Below are positions 34,709 through 43,980 of a stretch of 64,000 bases of DNA, piece by piece. A model generated the notes under the pieces. That model worked only from the letters and a program-made list of their open reading frames with translations. It was not told where the DNA came from and made no database searches. Positions within the stretch are counted from its first letter, which is position 1. Each line of letters begins with the position of its first letter. The stretch spans positions 62,001-126,000 of the forward strand of contig NZ_JMLV01000002.1 of assembly GCF_000686045.1 (NCBI RefSeq), written 5' to 3'. Made by a program: the position numbers and the translations under genes. This DNA comes from Fodinicurvata fenggangensis DSM 21160. Its GTDB lineage: Bacteria; Pseudomonadota; Alphaproteobacteria; Kiloniellales; DSM-21159.

Positions 34709-36502
34709 ATGATTGCACGCCTCCGCTCCACACTGCTCGCCGTCCTTCCCATTGCATTCCTGGCCTCTGGCTTCGGCGAAAGTGACGGCCAGGCCGGCGC
34801 CGCTGAAGCGCCGCCAGACAGCAGCAACCTTCTCGCCTCGACGTCCGGCCAGGGCACGGCCGGAAACGGGCTCAGCCTGCTGCGCGGGGGCTCGAAGTAC
34901 GGTCAGTACCTGGCCGCCCTGATTGCCGAGGGTGAGCAGGACCTGTCCAGTGCCGCCGATTTCATGCAGAACGTCCTGTCCCAGGAACCGGATAACGAAT
35001 CCCTCCTGGTTCACAGCTTTATCCTGCAGGCCACCGAAGGCCGCTTTGACAAGGCCGTCGCGTTGGCCCAGCGCATGGAGGGGCACGGAATCATCCAGCC
35101 GATCGGTCAGCTGGCCCAGGCCACGCAGGCCATGATCGATGGCGATGCGGAACGCGCGGAAACCCATCTCGCCAAACAGCCGGCCCAGGGCATCAACAGC
35201 GTCTCCAACCCCTTCCTGCTGGCCTGGGTCAAGGCCGCCCAGGAGGACGAGCAAGCCGCGCTGGAGCAATTGGACACACTGGAGCAGGACGGCGGGCTCC
35301 TCCCACTGGTCGAATTGCACAGGCTGCTGCTGAACGATTGGTTTGGCGACACAGAAGCCGCCGAGGCTGCAATCGAAACCCTTCTGCAGGGTTCAAACGA
35401 GCTTTCCCTGCGCATCATCCGGGTGGTGGGTAACTATCTGGAACGCCATGGCGACCGCGAAAAGGCCCGGGAGCTCTATGAGGAACAGCGGGCGCTTGAT
35501 CCGGAAAGCCTGGTCATTGCCGACATGCTACAGCGCCTGGACCAGGACGAAACGCCGCCCGCGCTGGTGGAAGCGCCACGACAGGGCTATGCCCAGGCGC
35601 TCTTCGATATTGCCAGCATCCTGGGCCAGGAAAACCTTGTACAGTACGCCATCATCCATGCCCAGTTCGCCCTGGCCAGCGAGCCGAAACTGACCCTCAC
35701 GCGGGTACTGATCGGTGAAATGCTGCAGCAGGCCGGCCGCTCCCGGGCGGCCATCGACGTTTACCGGGCCATGCCTGAGGATTCACCCTTTGCCTGGTCC
35801 ACGCGGCTGCGTATTGCAGAAGAACTCTACAACCTCGATCGAATGGATGAAGCCCTTGCCGAACTCGAAACCCTGGCGGAAATGCGTCCGGAGCGTTTCG
35901 AGCCGCATTATCGCATGGGCAACTTCTATCGCATGGAGGAGCGCTTCGAAGACTCCGCCGAGGCCTACAACAGGACCATTGAACGCCTGGGCGAGCCCCA
36001 GCCGCGGCATTGGAGTCTCTATTATTTCCGCGGAATCGCCTTCGAGCGTACGGATCGCTGGGACCAGGCCGAAGCCGACTTCCTGAAGGCGCTGGAACTG
36101 CAGCCCGAACAGCCCTATGTCATGAATTACCTCGCCTATTCCTGGGTCGAGCAGAAACGCAATTACGACCGCGCCGAGGAAATGCTGCTGCAGGCCGTCG
36201 AAATGCAACCCGAGGACGGGCACATCGTCGATTCCCTAGGCTGGGTCTACTATCGCCTGGGCCGCTTCGAGGAAGCCGTGGAGCAACTGGAAAAGGCCGT
36301 GGAACTGCGCCCGCAGGACCCGATCATCAACGATCATCTGGGCGACGCCTATTGGCAGACCGGGCGCAAACGCGAAGCCCGCATCCAGTGGAGTCGCGCA
36401 CTCAGCCTGGAACCAGAAGAAGACGAGATTTCCGAAATCGAGTACAAACTGGAAGAGGGTCTGCCAGAAGACGAGGTGCGCGAGGAAGGCCAGCCCATTT
36501 GA
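34709..36502 (+). CDS. Exported tetratricopeptide repeat protein
   Basis: A 597-residue protein with an N-terminal signal sequence (about 1-33). The lipobox cysteine seen in many relatives is absent: the site reads LASGFGES. The mature part is almost entirely TPR-like helical pairs, best preserved in the last third (for example YYFRGIAFERTDRWDQAEAD and DSLGWVYYRLGRFEEAVEQL). The tail is acidic. The same protein precedes ispE in many alphaproteobacteria; here the gap is 24 bases. Its role is unknown, probably scaffolding in the periplasm or outer membrane. Confidence 0.85.
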   Translation: MIARLRSTLLAVLPIAFLASGFGESDGQAGAAEAPPDSSNLLASTSGQGTAGNGLSLLRGGSKYGQYLAALIAEGEQDLSSAADFMQNVLSQEPDNESLLVHSFILQATEGRFDKAVALAQRMEGHGIIQPIGQLAQATQAMIDGDAERAETHLAKQPAQGINSVSNPFLLAWVKAAQEDEQAALEQLDTLEQDGGLLPLVELHRLLLNDWFGDTEAAEAAIETLLQGSNELSLRIIRVVGNYLERHGDREKARELYEEQRALDPESLVIADMLQRLDQDETPPALVEAPRQGYAQALFDIASILGQENLVQYAIIHAQFALASEPKLTLTRVLIGEMLQQAGRSRAAIDVYRAMPEDSPFAWSTRLRIAEELYNLDRMDEALAELETLAEMRPERFEPHYRMGNFYRMEERFEDSAEAYNRTIERLGEPQPRHWSLYYFRGIAFERTDRWDQAEADFLKALELQPEQPYVMNYLAYSWVEQKRNYDRAEEMLLQAVEMQPEDGHIVDSLGWVYYRLGRFEEAVEQLEKAVELRPQDPIINDHLGDAYWQTGRKREARIQWSRALSLEPEEDEISEIEYKLEEGLPEDEVREEGQPI

Positions 36503-36526
36503 GCGCGACGCCAAGGGCCGTAAAGT

Positions 36527-37408
36527 ATGACGGAGACTCCCGCCACAGGGCCGCTTCTGCAACCCGCGCAAGGCCTTCATGAATTCGCACCGGCCAAGGT
36601 CAATCTCTGGCTGGAAGTGACCGGGCGGCGTGATGATGGCTATCACCTGCTGGATAGTCTGGTGGTTTTTGGCGAGGTCGGCGATTGGCTCGAGGCCTGC
36701 CCGGCCGAGTCCTTTTCTCTAGAGATTAACGGCCCCTTTGCCGCCCCCCTGAGGCAGGGGGCGGACAATCTGGTCGTCCGGGCCGTAAAGGCCTTCTGTG
36801 CCACGACAGGACTGAGGCCAGGCTTCCGTTTGAAACTGACCAAGAACCTGCCCGTGGCCGCCGGCCTGGGCGGCGGTTCGGCTGATGCAGCCGCGGCCCT
36901 GCGTCTGCTGGAAAGACTTCAAGGTCTGCAATTGCCCGAGGAGACACGTCAGGCCCTTGCCCTGGAGCTTGGCGCCGATGTCCCGGTCTGCCTGGAAGGC
37001 CGGGCAACGCATATGCAGGGAATTGGTGAGCAACTGACCACTCTGTCCGCGTTTCCCCGGCTGCATCTGCTGCTGGTCAACCCCGGCGTGCCTGTCTCCA
37101 CCGGCGCCATCTTCCACCAGCTGGCCCCGCCCTGGACGGAACCGAAGGAGGCACCACGGATCGAAACGGATCCGGAGACCCTTCTTGGGATGCTGCACAG
37201 CCGCCGCAACGACCTGGAAGCCCCAGCCTGTGCACTGGCCCCCGAGATCACGAGGGTTCTGACGGCGCTGAGAAATACGCAAGACTGTGCCCTGGCACGC
37301 ATGAGCGGCAGCGGAGCCAGCTGTTTCGCCCTCTATTGCAGCAGCACGGCACGGGACCAGGCGGCTTCACGGTTGCGCCAGGATCATCCCGAATGGTGGA
37401 TCGCCTGA
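36527..37408 (+). CDS. ispE: 4-diphosphocytidyl-2-C-methyl-D-erythritol kinase
   Basis: Phosphorylates CDP-ME in the non-mevalonate isoprenoid pathway, feeding among others the polyprenyl donor used by UbiA. It is a GHMP kinase of 293 residues with APAKVNLWLEV (Lys24, Asn26), the ATP loop PVAAGLGGGSADAAAA (about 109-124), the catalytic Asp in LGADVPV and MSGSGASCFAL near the C-terminus. It is probably cotranscribed with the TPR gene. It ends 11 bases from the convergent MocR gene. Confidence 0.96.
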   Translation: MTETPATGPLLQPAQGLHEFAPAKVNLWLEVTGRRDDGYHLLDSLVVFGEVGDWLEACPAESFSLEINGPFAAPLRQGADNLVVRAVKAFCATTGLRPGFRLKLTKNLPVAAGLGGGSADAAAALRLLERLQGLQLPEETRQALALELGADVPVCLEGRATHMQGIGEQLTTLSAFPRLHLLLVNPGVPVSTGAIFHQLAPPWTEPKEAPRIETDPETLLGMLHSRRNDLEAPACALAPEITRVLTALRNTQDCALARMSGSGASCFALYCSSTARDQAASRLRQDHPEWWIA

Positions 37409-37419
37409 GCGCTGTGCCC

Positions 37420-38949
37420 TCAGCCGGCTTCTGTAAGGGCTGACGCCAACGCCCGAACCGCCCAGGGCATTTCCGAACGCGCGGTGGCGGCAAACCCCAG
37501 CAACAGTCCCTGCTGCCCGGCCCGTCTCTCTGGTGCCAGGCAATAGTCGCTCAATGCCTGAACCATCAACCCGCGCGCTCGGGCACAGGCAGCCACGGCC
37601 TGGTCTCGGCCCGCCAACCCGGCCGGCAAACGGGCCACCAGATGCAGACCGGCGTCCAGCCCTTCCAGCCGGACCTCTTCGGGCAAGCGCCTGGCGCAGA
37701 GCTGGCGCAGGCAGGCCTGCCGCTTGGCATAGATCAGGCGCATGCGCCGTACATGGGCCGCGAAGTGCCCTTCCTTCATGAAGGCGGCCAGCACTGGCTG
37801 CATGGCCAGGGGCGGGTGATCCTCGATGGCACGCCGCAAGCGGCGCAGGGGCTCCGCCAGCTCCGGCGGCACCACCAGATAACCCAGGCGAATGCCCGAG
37901 AAGAGCACCTTCGAGAAGCTGCCGATGTAGAGCACCCGCTCGGCCCCCTCGTCCAGGCTTTGCAAGGGGGAAAGGGGGCGGCCCGCATAGCGGTATTCGC
38001 TGTCGTAATCGTCTTCGACGATCCAGCCGTCGTTCGCGCGTGCCCAGCGCAGCAACTCCAGGCGGCGCGCCAGCGACAGGGTGACACCTGTCGGGAACTG
38101 CCGCGCCGGGGCCATGGCGGCCAGGCGGGCACTGGGACCGGCCAGGGCTTCCTCCACGCAAAAGCCCTCGCCATCCACCGAGACCGGAGAAGGCTCGGCA
38201 CCGGCCGCCAGCAAGGGGGCCCGGAAGCCGTTGTAGCCCGGATCCTCGATCCACACGCGGTCTCCAGGGTCCAGCAGCAGGCGGCAGGCCCAGGTCAGGG
38301 CCTGCTGCGACCCGCTGGTGATGAAGATCTGCTCCGGATCGACCTTCAGCGAACGCACCCCGCCCAGATAATCCGCGATGGCCTGGCGCAACTCGGGCAG
38401 GCCCGCCGGATCCCCCTGCTTCAGCAACAGGGGATCGGGCGCGCGCCAGAAACGTCCGGCCAGACGTCCCCAGACGTCGAAGGGAAAATGCCGGCCGTCC
38501 GGTGCACCCACGGAAAAGGGGGCAAAGGCCGGCAGCCCGGTGGGCCGCTGCTGTCCGACTCCGTCCAGGATCCTGCGCGCCCGCTGCGCCAGCACCGGCC
38601 CCTTTGGCGCCAACCTGTGCGGTTGCGGTGAAGAATCCTGTGCCTCTGTGGCGCCTTGGGGCTGGAGGTCTTCGGGCAGCACTCGGCTGACGTAGGAGCC
38701 GGCGCCCACTCGCGCGATGATATACCCCTCCGCGGCCAGCTGCTCGTAGGCACTCAGCACCGTGTTGCGCGAACAGCCGGACTCCTCGGCCAGCAGGCGA
38801 CTGGAGGGCAGGCGCGTATCGGCTGCCAAACGCCCGTCCAGCACGGCCTGGCGCAGTTGGGCATAGATCTGAATATGAAGCGGCGGCGCGCTCGGCCCGC
38901 GCTCCAGTGACAGGGCGATCAGGCGGGCGCGCGAGACCTTTCGCGACAT
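37420..38949 (-). CDS. MocR/GabR-type regulator (GntR HTH fused to aminotransferase fold)
   Basis: A 509-residue transcription factor. The N-terminal winged helix (about residues 18-85) includes RLPSSRLLAEESGCSRNTV, and the rest is a fold-type I PLP aminotransferase-like domain with ITSGSQQAL, EDDYDSEYRY and the PLP lysine Lys347 in GSFSKVLFSG. Such proteins sense PLP or amines and usually regulate the adjacent divergent gene, here a PNPOx-like protein. The start at 38949 (MSRKVSRARL) is preferred to an upstream extension that would cross the operator region. Confidence 0.9.
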   Translation of the reverse strand: MSRKVSRARLIALSLERGPSAPPLHIQIYAQLRQAVLDGRLAADTRLPSSRLLAEESGCSRNTVLSAYEQLAAEGYIIARVGAGSYVSRVLPEDLQPQGATEAQDSSPQPHRLAPKGPVLAQRARRILDGVGQQRPTGLPAFAPFSVGAPDGRHFPFDVWGRLAGRFWRAPDPLLLKQGDPAGLPELRQAIADYLGGVRSLKVDPEQIFITSGSQQALTWACRLLLDPGDRVWIEDPGYNGFRAPLLAAGAEPSPVSVDGEGFCVEEALAGPSARLAAMAPARQFPTGVTLSLARRLELLRWARANDGWIVEDDYDSEYRYAGRPLSPLQSLDEGAERVLYIGSFSKVLFSGIRLGYLVVPPELAEPLRRLRRAIEDHPPLAMQPVLAAFMKEGHFAAHVRRMRLIYAKRQACLRQLCARRLPEEVRLEGLDAGLHLVARLPAGLAGRDQAVAACARARGLMVQALSDYCLAPERRAGQQGLLLGFAATARSEMPWAVRALASALTEAG

Positions 38950-38968
38950 GGCTTTGGCATTCCTTAAA

Positions 38969-39015
38969 AATGGCTCTAATGATTTTCTGATTATGGACCT
39001 TTTGGAAAAGCCATT
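38969..39015. promoter_or_regulatory. Candidate MocR operator between the divergent genes
   Basis: In the 120-base gap the direct repeats TGGCTCT (38971-38977) and TGGACCT (38994-39000) are 23 bases apart. The inverted pair AATGGCT (38969-38975) and AGCCATT (39009-39015) frames an AT-rich segment. MocR proteins typically bind spaced direct repeats, so this is a good candidate site. Confidence 0.4.
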
Positions 39016-39069
39016 CCAGCGCCATGATTGCCGCATCATCCTTGCCGCCCACAGCAGACGAGCGCATTC

Positions 39070-39753
39070 ATGCCCGAGTCCCGAAACCATTCGCCTTCAG
39101 CAGATCACTTCCAGGTCACCGAGCGCACGCGCCTGCGCCGGGCGAACAAGCGCGCCGTCACCGAGCGCGATGAGGTCTATCGCGTGCTCGACGCCGGCCT
39201 GGAATGCCATGTGGGCTACGTCATCGACGGCCAGCCCTATGTCACGCCCACCGCCTACGTGCGTCTGGGCGACCGGGTCTACTGGCACGGCTCCTCGGCC
39301 AGCCGCATGCTGAAGCAGTTGAAGAAGGGCGTGTCCGTCTGCTTCACCGTCAGCTTCCTGGACGGCGTGGTCTTCGCGCGTTCCGGCTTCCACAGCTCCT
39401 TCAACTACCGCTCGGTCATGGCCTATGGCACCGCCGAACTGGTCAAGGACGAGGCCGAAAAGACAGCGGTTCTGGAAAGCTTCGTGGAGCGCATCACGCC
39501 CGGTCGCTGGGCCGATCTGCGCGAAGTCACCGCTCAGGAGCTGAAGGCCACCAGCCTGCTTTCACTCAAGCTGGAGGAAGTCGCCTGCAAGATCCGCGAG
39601 GGTGGGCCCATCGACGACGAGGAGGACTACGAACTGGACATCTGGGCCGGCGTCGTCCCCATCACCCGCGAGATCGGCCAGCCCGAGCCCGACAGCCAGT
39701 TGAAGGAAGGCGTCACGACACCGGAGTACGTACGAAAGATTCGGCTTGGGTGA
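39070..39753 (+). CDS. Pyridoxamine 5'-phosphate oxidase family (FMN-binding) protein
   Basis: A 227-residue flavin-binding split-barrel protein. Characteristic stretches are RAVTERDEVYRVLDAG, HVGYVIDGQPYVTPTAYV, DRVYWHGSSASRML and MAYGTAELV. The family reduces or oxidises varied substrates with FMN or F420 and includes general stress proteins; it is distinct from PdxH. The ATG at 39070 is preferred to a TTG at 39028. Divergence from a PLP-sensing MocR regulator suggests the gene is controlled by it and may act in B6-related metabolism, an inference from context. Confidence 0.85.
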   Translation: MPESRNHSPSADHFQVTERTRLRRANKRAVTERDEVYRVLDAGLECHVGYVIDGQPYVTPTAYVRLGDRVYWHGSSASRMLKQLKKGVSVCFTVSFLDGVVFARSGFHSSFNYRSVMAYGTAELVKDEAEKTAVLESFVERITPGRWADLREVTAQELKATSLLSLKLEEVACKIREGGPIDDEEDYELDIWAGVVPITREIGQPEPDSQLKEGVTTPEYVRKIRLG

Positions 39754-39888
39754 GGGTCCGACCTAAGTCCCGTACATACCGGGCAAAGCCGGGCGCTTGG
39801 CTCGGGGGCTCCGTCCAGGTGCACAATTGCCAGGTTTTCGTCTGGCCTGCCGGCCAGTTCATGTCCCACGTCATCAGGAGCATCAGCA

Positions 39889-40779
39889 ATGTTCACGGGC
39901 CTCAGCGCCTTTCCCTTGACTCCCATGAACGAAACCGGCGTCGACGAAACCGCCTTTGCCGGACTTGTAGAACGATTGGTATCTGCCAATGTCGATTCCA
40001 TTGGCAGCCTGGGCTCAACCGGAAACTATGCCTACCTTACACGGGCAGAACGCGCGCGGATTGCAGAGCTTTTCGTTCAAATTGCAGGTGACATACCTGT
40101 CATCGTCGGTATTGGCGCCTTGAGAACACGCGACGTCCTTGCCTTGGCTGAAGACGCGCAAACGGCAGGTGCAAGTGGGATCCTCCTGCCACCCATGTCC
40201 TATCAGAAACTGTCCGACGAAGAGGTCTTTCGTCTCTACGAGACTGTTTCGCACAGCCTCTCCGTGCCCCTCTGCGTATACGACAACCCCGGCACCACGC
40301 ATTTCGAGTTCAGTGTGGAATTGCACGGTCGGATTGCGCAGCTGCCCAAGGTCTCCTCCATCAAGATCCCACCCGTGCCACCGGATCCGGAGGCGGCCGC
40401 GAAACGGATCGAGCAATTGCGCAAGGTCATTCCCGCCGATGTGAGACTTGGCATCAGCGGCGATGCCCTGGCTGCCACAGGACTGAATGCAGGCTGCGAA
40501 GCCTGGTATTCGGTGATCGGCGGCCTTTTCCCGGAAGCCGCCATGGCCATTACACGGGCGGCACAGGCTGGCCGGAAGACAGAGGCCACCAGGTTGTGCG
40601 AGCGCCTAAAACCGCTCTGGACACTGTACAAGCAACACGGCAGCTTGCGGGTGGTTGCCACCGCTGCAGAACTGCGCGAACGCGTTGCCCGCCCCTGCCT
40701 GCCGGAACCCCTCTTGCCCTTGCAGGATGCGGATCGGCGGGAGCTGACGGCCTGCCTGGACGAACTGGAACTGTTCTGA
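39889..40779 (+). CDS. Dihydrodipicolinate synthase/N-acetylneuraminate lyase family protein
   Basis: A 296-residue class I aldolase of the DapA superfamily, with the Schiff-base lysine Lys159 in SSIKIPPV and Tyr131 in VYDNPGTTH. The pyruvate carboxylate loop reads GSTGNYAYL (residues 42-50) rather than the GTTGES of true DapA, and the C-terminus differs too, so lysine biosynthesis is unlikely. Candidate reactions are retro-aldol or dehydration of a keto-acid sugar. It stands alone on the plus strand, convergent with the aldo/keto reductase gene. The substrate cannot be assigned. Confidence 0.83.
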   Translation: MFTGLSAFPLTPMNETGVDETAFAGLVERLVSANVDSIGSLGSTGNYAYLTRAERARIAELFVQIAGDIPVIVGIGALRTRDVLALAEDAQTAGASGILLPPMSYQKLSDEEVFRLYETVSHSLSVPLCVYDNPGTTHFEFSVELHGRIAQLPKVSSIKIPPVPPDPEAAAKRIEQLRKVIPADVRLGISGDALAATGLNAGCEAWYSVIGGLFPEAAMAITRAAQAGRKTEATRLCERLKPLWTLYKQHGSLRVVATAAELRERVARPCLPEPLLPLQDADRRELTACLDELELF

Positions 40780-40784
40780 GGAGT

Positions 40785-41756
40785 CTAGAGCGCGGCCATC
40801 GTCTCTCGCATGCGCCGGCGCTGACTCTCATCCGGCAGGGCGCCGAAGCCCGCCTGCATGTTGTCCATCAGGTGCTCGGGCTTGCTGGTCGCCGGGATCG
40901 TCACCGTGACCGACGGGTGGCTCAGGACGTACTTGAGCGCAAACTGGGCCCAGGTCTTGCAGTCGAACTCGGCCGCATAGTCTGGCAGGGGCCTGTCCCT
41001 CACCAGGCCGAAGAAGCGGCCGTCGTTGAAGGCCCGGTTGACGATGACGGCAATGCCGCGATCCGCAGCCAGCGGCAGCAGGCGATCTTCGGCCTCGGGG
41101 GTCATGATCGAATAGTTGAACTGGACGAAGTCCATGTCCTTCGTCTTCATCTCCTGTTCCAGCTTCTCGAAGGCGCTGGTCCGGAAATGGGTAAGCCCGA
41201 TATAGCGGAAACGGCCTTCGGCCCGCATATCCGTCAGCGTTTTCCACTGGGTTTCCAGGCCGATGAAGTTGTGGATCTGCATCAGGTCGATGGGCTGACC
41301 CAGCAATTCGGCCGAGCGCGCCATCTGTTCGATGCCGGCTTGCCGACTCTCGCTGCGCACCTTGGTGGCCATGAACAACCGCTCGCGCACACCCACCTCC
41401 CGCGCGATGCGGCCGATATTGGCTTCGGCATTGCCATAGCTGGGCGAGGTGTCCAGGAACGTGCCGCCCAGCTCCGCGAACTCTTCCATGACCGCAGCAA
41501 GGGCCTCCAGCTTGGCAGCGTCTTGGCCCTCGAACGCGCCGGACGAGCCCAGGCCCATGACCGGCATCTCTTCCCCCGTCCCCGGGATGGGGCGCTTGCG
41601 CATCCCTGAGCCTGCGGTCGCCATCATGGCAGAAGCCGTGGACCCAGGCAGGAGAGACGGCGGCAGGAGGGACAGTCCGGTGATCCCCGCCCCCGCTTGC
41701 AGAAAATCCCGTCTGCCAAAGGCCCTGCTTATCCCTTTTCGAAAACAGCGGGTCAT
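40785..41756 (-). CDS. Tat-exported aldo/keto reductase
   Basis: A 323-residue oxidoreductase with a twin-arginine signal (GRRDFLQAGAGITGL, Arg15-Arg16, hydrophobic stretch to about residue 43), so the enzyme folds in the cytoplasm and is exported. The aldo/keto reductase tetrad is present: Asp102 and Tyr107 in LDTSPSYGNAE, Lys132 in ATKV and His162 in QIHNF. The C-terminal cofactor region reads TIPATSKPEHL. A periplasmic NAD(P)H enzyme is unusual, so the cofactor may be bound before export. Its neighbours give no substrate clue. Confidence 0.88.
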   Translation of the reverse strand: MTRCFRKGISRAFGRRDFLQAGAGITGLSLLPPSLLPGSTASAMMATAGSGMRKRPIPGTGEEMPVMGLGSSGAFEGQDAAKLEALAAVMEEFAELGGTFLDTSPSYGNAEANIGRIAREVGVRERLFMATKVRSESRQAGIEQMARSAELLGQPIDLMQIHNFIGLETQWKTLTDMRAEGRFRYIGLTHFRTSAFEKLEQEMKTKDMDFVQFNYSIMTPEAEDRLLPLAADRGIAVIVNRAFNDGRFFGLVRDRPLPDYAAEFDCKTWAQFALKYVLSHPSVTVTIPATSKPEHLMDNMQAGFGALPDESQRRRMRETMAAL

Positions 41757-41811
41757 TCTCTCCCTCCCTTTGCTTGGACATCAGTTACATGGGCATCAGG
41801 TACTTGGAGCG

Positions 41812-43176
41812 TCAGGCAAGTTCGACCTGATCCCGGTAATCCGGCACCTGGCAGGTCCAGTCCAGTTCTTCCTCGATGCGATGGCGGAGCGCATCGGCCG
41901 CAGCCGGTTCGCCGTGGGTAATGAAGGTTGTCTTGGGAGGCTTCTCGAAATTCTTCAGCCAGTCCATGATCTGGTCAGCATCCGCGTGGGCCGACAGCAT
42001 CTGAAGATTGACCACCTCGGCACGAACCGGAACATAGCCGCCGTGAATCTTCACGCTCTCCGCACCCTCCGTCATGGAAGCGCCGCGCGTCCCGCCTGCC
42101 TGAAAGCCTGTAAAGAGAATGGTGTTCTTGGGATCCCGGGCATAGTGCTTGAGATGATGAAGTACACGCCCGCCCGTCGCCATGCCGCTGGCCGAGATGA
42201 TGATCTTGGGCATCGAGTCCTGATCCAGGGCCTTCGAATCCTCCACTTCGCGCACATACTCGGCCACGCCGCAGGCCTGGCGGCGCTGCCTGAGCGTCAG
42301 CTTGTGCTCTCCGCCATCGCCACAGAAGATCTCGCTGGCATGGATCGCCATGGGACTGTCCAGAAAAACTGGCAGGTCAACGATTCGTTTTGCCGCCTTG
42401 AGGCGCTCCAGGTGATAGAGAAGCGATTGCGCGCGCCCGACCGCAAAGGAGGGAATCAGGATCGTTCCACCGCGTGCCGCCGTCCGGTTGATGATCTCCT
42501 CAAGCTCATCCTGCGGATCCTGCTCTTCGTGGCGTCGATTTCCATAGGTAGATTCCACCAGCAGGTAATCAGCCTGCTTGATGGGCGTCGGGTCCACCAT
42601 GGTGGCGCTTCCCGGCCGGCCCAGATCGCCGGAGAAGACGATTCTGCGATCATCGCAGTGCACCTCCACGATCGCCGCCCCCAAGATGTGGCCCGCCGGC
42701 TGGAAGCGGATTGAAACCCGCTCGGAGATCCTCTGCCAACTGCGAAAAGCCACTGGAGAAAAATAGGTCAAGGACACCAAGGCATCCTCCGCCGTATAGA
42801 GTGGCAGGGCTGGATGGTGCTTGGAAAAACCATGCCGATTGGCGTATTCGGCATCCTTTTCCTGTAAATATCCACTGTCGGGCAAGAGCAGCCCACAGAG
42901 GTCGCGGGTGGATTGGGTCGTTAGAACAGGGCCCGAAAAGCCCTTCTTCACCAGCAATGGCAGATAGCCGGAATGGTCCAGATGCGCATGGGTGAGCACC
43001 ACGACATCAATGCTTTCCGGGTCGACGGGCAAAGGCGCCCAGTTGCGCAGACGCAGCTGCTTGAAACCCTGGAACAGACCGCAATCGACCAGGACACGCA
43101 GGCCTTCGACCTCGAGAAGATACTTGGAGCCGGTAACCGTTCCGACACCCCCGAGAAACGTCAGGCGCGGGATCAA
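41812..43176 (-). CDS. Metallo-beta-lactamase/beta-CASP family RNA-processing exonuclease-like protein
   Basis: A 454-residue protein with the MBL zinc motif THAHLDHSG (His63, His65, Asp67, His68), AGHILGA, FSGDLGRPG and the beta-CASP insertion containing ESTYGNR, SFAVGRAQ and IISASGMATGGR. The C-terminal FITHGEP completes the active site. Related proteins are RNases or DNA-repair nucleases (CPSF73/Ysh1 type). The start is TTG at 43176: no ATG or GTG precedes LTFLGGVGTVTG in frame, and AAGG lies upstream. Its RNA target is unknown. Confidence 0.87.
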   Translation of the reverse strand: MIPRLTFLGGVGTVTGSKYLLEVEGLRVLVDCGLFQGFKQLRLRNWAPLPVDPESIDVVVLTHAHLDHSGYLPLLVKKGFSGPVLTTQSTRDLCGLLLPDSGYLQEKDAEYANRHGFSKHHPALPLYTAEDALVSLTYFSPVAFRSWQRISERVSIRFQPAGHILGAAIVEVHCDDRRIVFSGDLGRPGSATMVDPTPIKQADYLLVESTYGNRRHEEQDPQDELEEIINRTAARGGTILIPSFAVGRAQSLLYHLERLKAAKRIVDLPVFLDSPMAIHASEIFCGDGGEHKLTLRQRRQACGVAEYVREVEDSKALDQDSMPKIIISASGMATGGRVLHHLKHYARDPKNTILFTGFQAGGTRGASMTEGAESVKIHGGYVPVRAEVVNLQMLSAHADADQIMDWLKNFEKPPKTTFITHGEPAAADALRHRIEEELDWTCQVPDYRDQVELA

Positions 43177-43494
43177 AGCCTGGCCGCCTTCGCCTTGCCC
43201 GGAAAAGGCTCTCCGCAGGCCGTCATGGTTGAGATGTATCGCCTAGGAATCGATGCAAGATACATAGAGGCCCCTATTGTTAGCTTCCCGGCATCGCAGC
43301 ACAAATGAAGCGCTTCGGAAAGCCTGCAACGAATCTTGGATCGGTCCTCAACCCTCTTCAGATAGTAATAAAGAACCATACCGCGGTTCGAGGAATAAGC
43401 ATGAGCGCAGGATGGCCCCACAAGCTGTCGTAACACCCCCAGCACGCAAACCGACAATGAGCAGGGCTAGGCCGGGACGTCCCCGGAACAACAA
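43177..43494. other. Intergenic region upstream of the beta-CASP gene
   Basis: About 318 bases with lower GC than its neighbours. It contains a 7-bp inverted repeat ATGTATC (43234-43240) with GATACAT (43259-43265), about 58 bases upstream of the TTG start. I see no convincing gene; a 94-codon frame ending at 43173 lacks codon bias. Confidence 0.4.
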
Positions 43495-43980
43495 TCATCC
43501 CTTCATGGCAAGCACCACCACCTGCAACACCACGACCCCCAAAGCCAGGAAGAGGCCCATGTGGTGCAGGGCCGCGAGCTGTCCGAGACCGCGACGTACT
43601 ACCTCGATATCACCCTCGGAATCGGCACCCTCCACGGCGGCAATACGCTCGGACAATTGACTGAGCGGGTATCCCAGGCCGAGCAGAAGAAAGGCCAGCA
43701 CCAACAGGGCAGGCCAGGCGAAGTCCAGCTGCCAGGCCTGTAGCAGCAGCAGGAGTGTTCCCGACGCCATCGTGGTCTTCATCGTCGGCGGAAGGAGGCA
43801 AATCACCCGCTTCAACTGCGCATGAACAAGGCGGGCTTCGCCATCGTCCACGCACGCGCTCAGGGGGTCTCTCATGAGGCACCAGACAGCTTTCTCGATA
43901 TAGGAAAGCGTCAGGAAGATCCCGCAGGCGAACGCAAAACAGGCCGTTGCCAGGGCCGTGATGATCGTGGCCATGCTCAT
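43495..43980 (-). CDS. Small integral membrane protein of unknown function
   Basis: A 161-residue protein with four predicted membrane helices: ATIITALATACFAFACGIF, TMASGTLLLLLQAW, WPALLVLAFLLLGLGYPL, and a last helix MGLFLALGVVVLQVVVLA. The first inter-helix region contains CVDDGEARLVHAQLKRVI. I do not recognise the family. The ATG at 43980 overlaps the stop of the upstream AhpD-like gene (ATGA), so it is translationally coupled to it and may share its redox-related context. It is the last gene of that minus-strand set. Confidence 0.7.
   Translation of the reverse strand: MSMATIITALATACFAFACGIFLTLSYIEKAVWCLMRDPLSACVDDGEARLVHAQLKRVICLLPPTMKTTMASGTLLLLLQAWQLDFAWPALLVLAFLLLGLGYPLSQLSERIAAVEGADSEGDIEVVRRGLGQLAALHHMGLFLALGVVVLQVVVLAMKG

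Noticed and set aside
43173-43457. 94-codon frame ending at the beta-CASP start (TTGA overlap)
   Set aside because: It looks like a possible leader peptide by position, but the residues and codon use are not protein-like.
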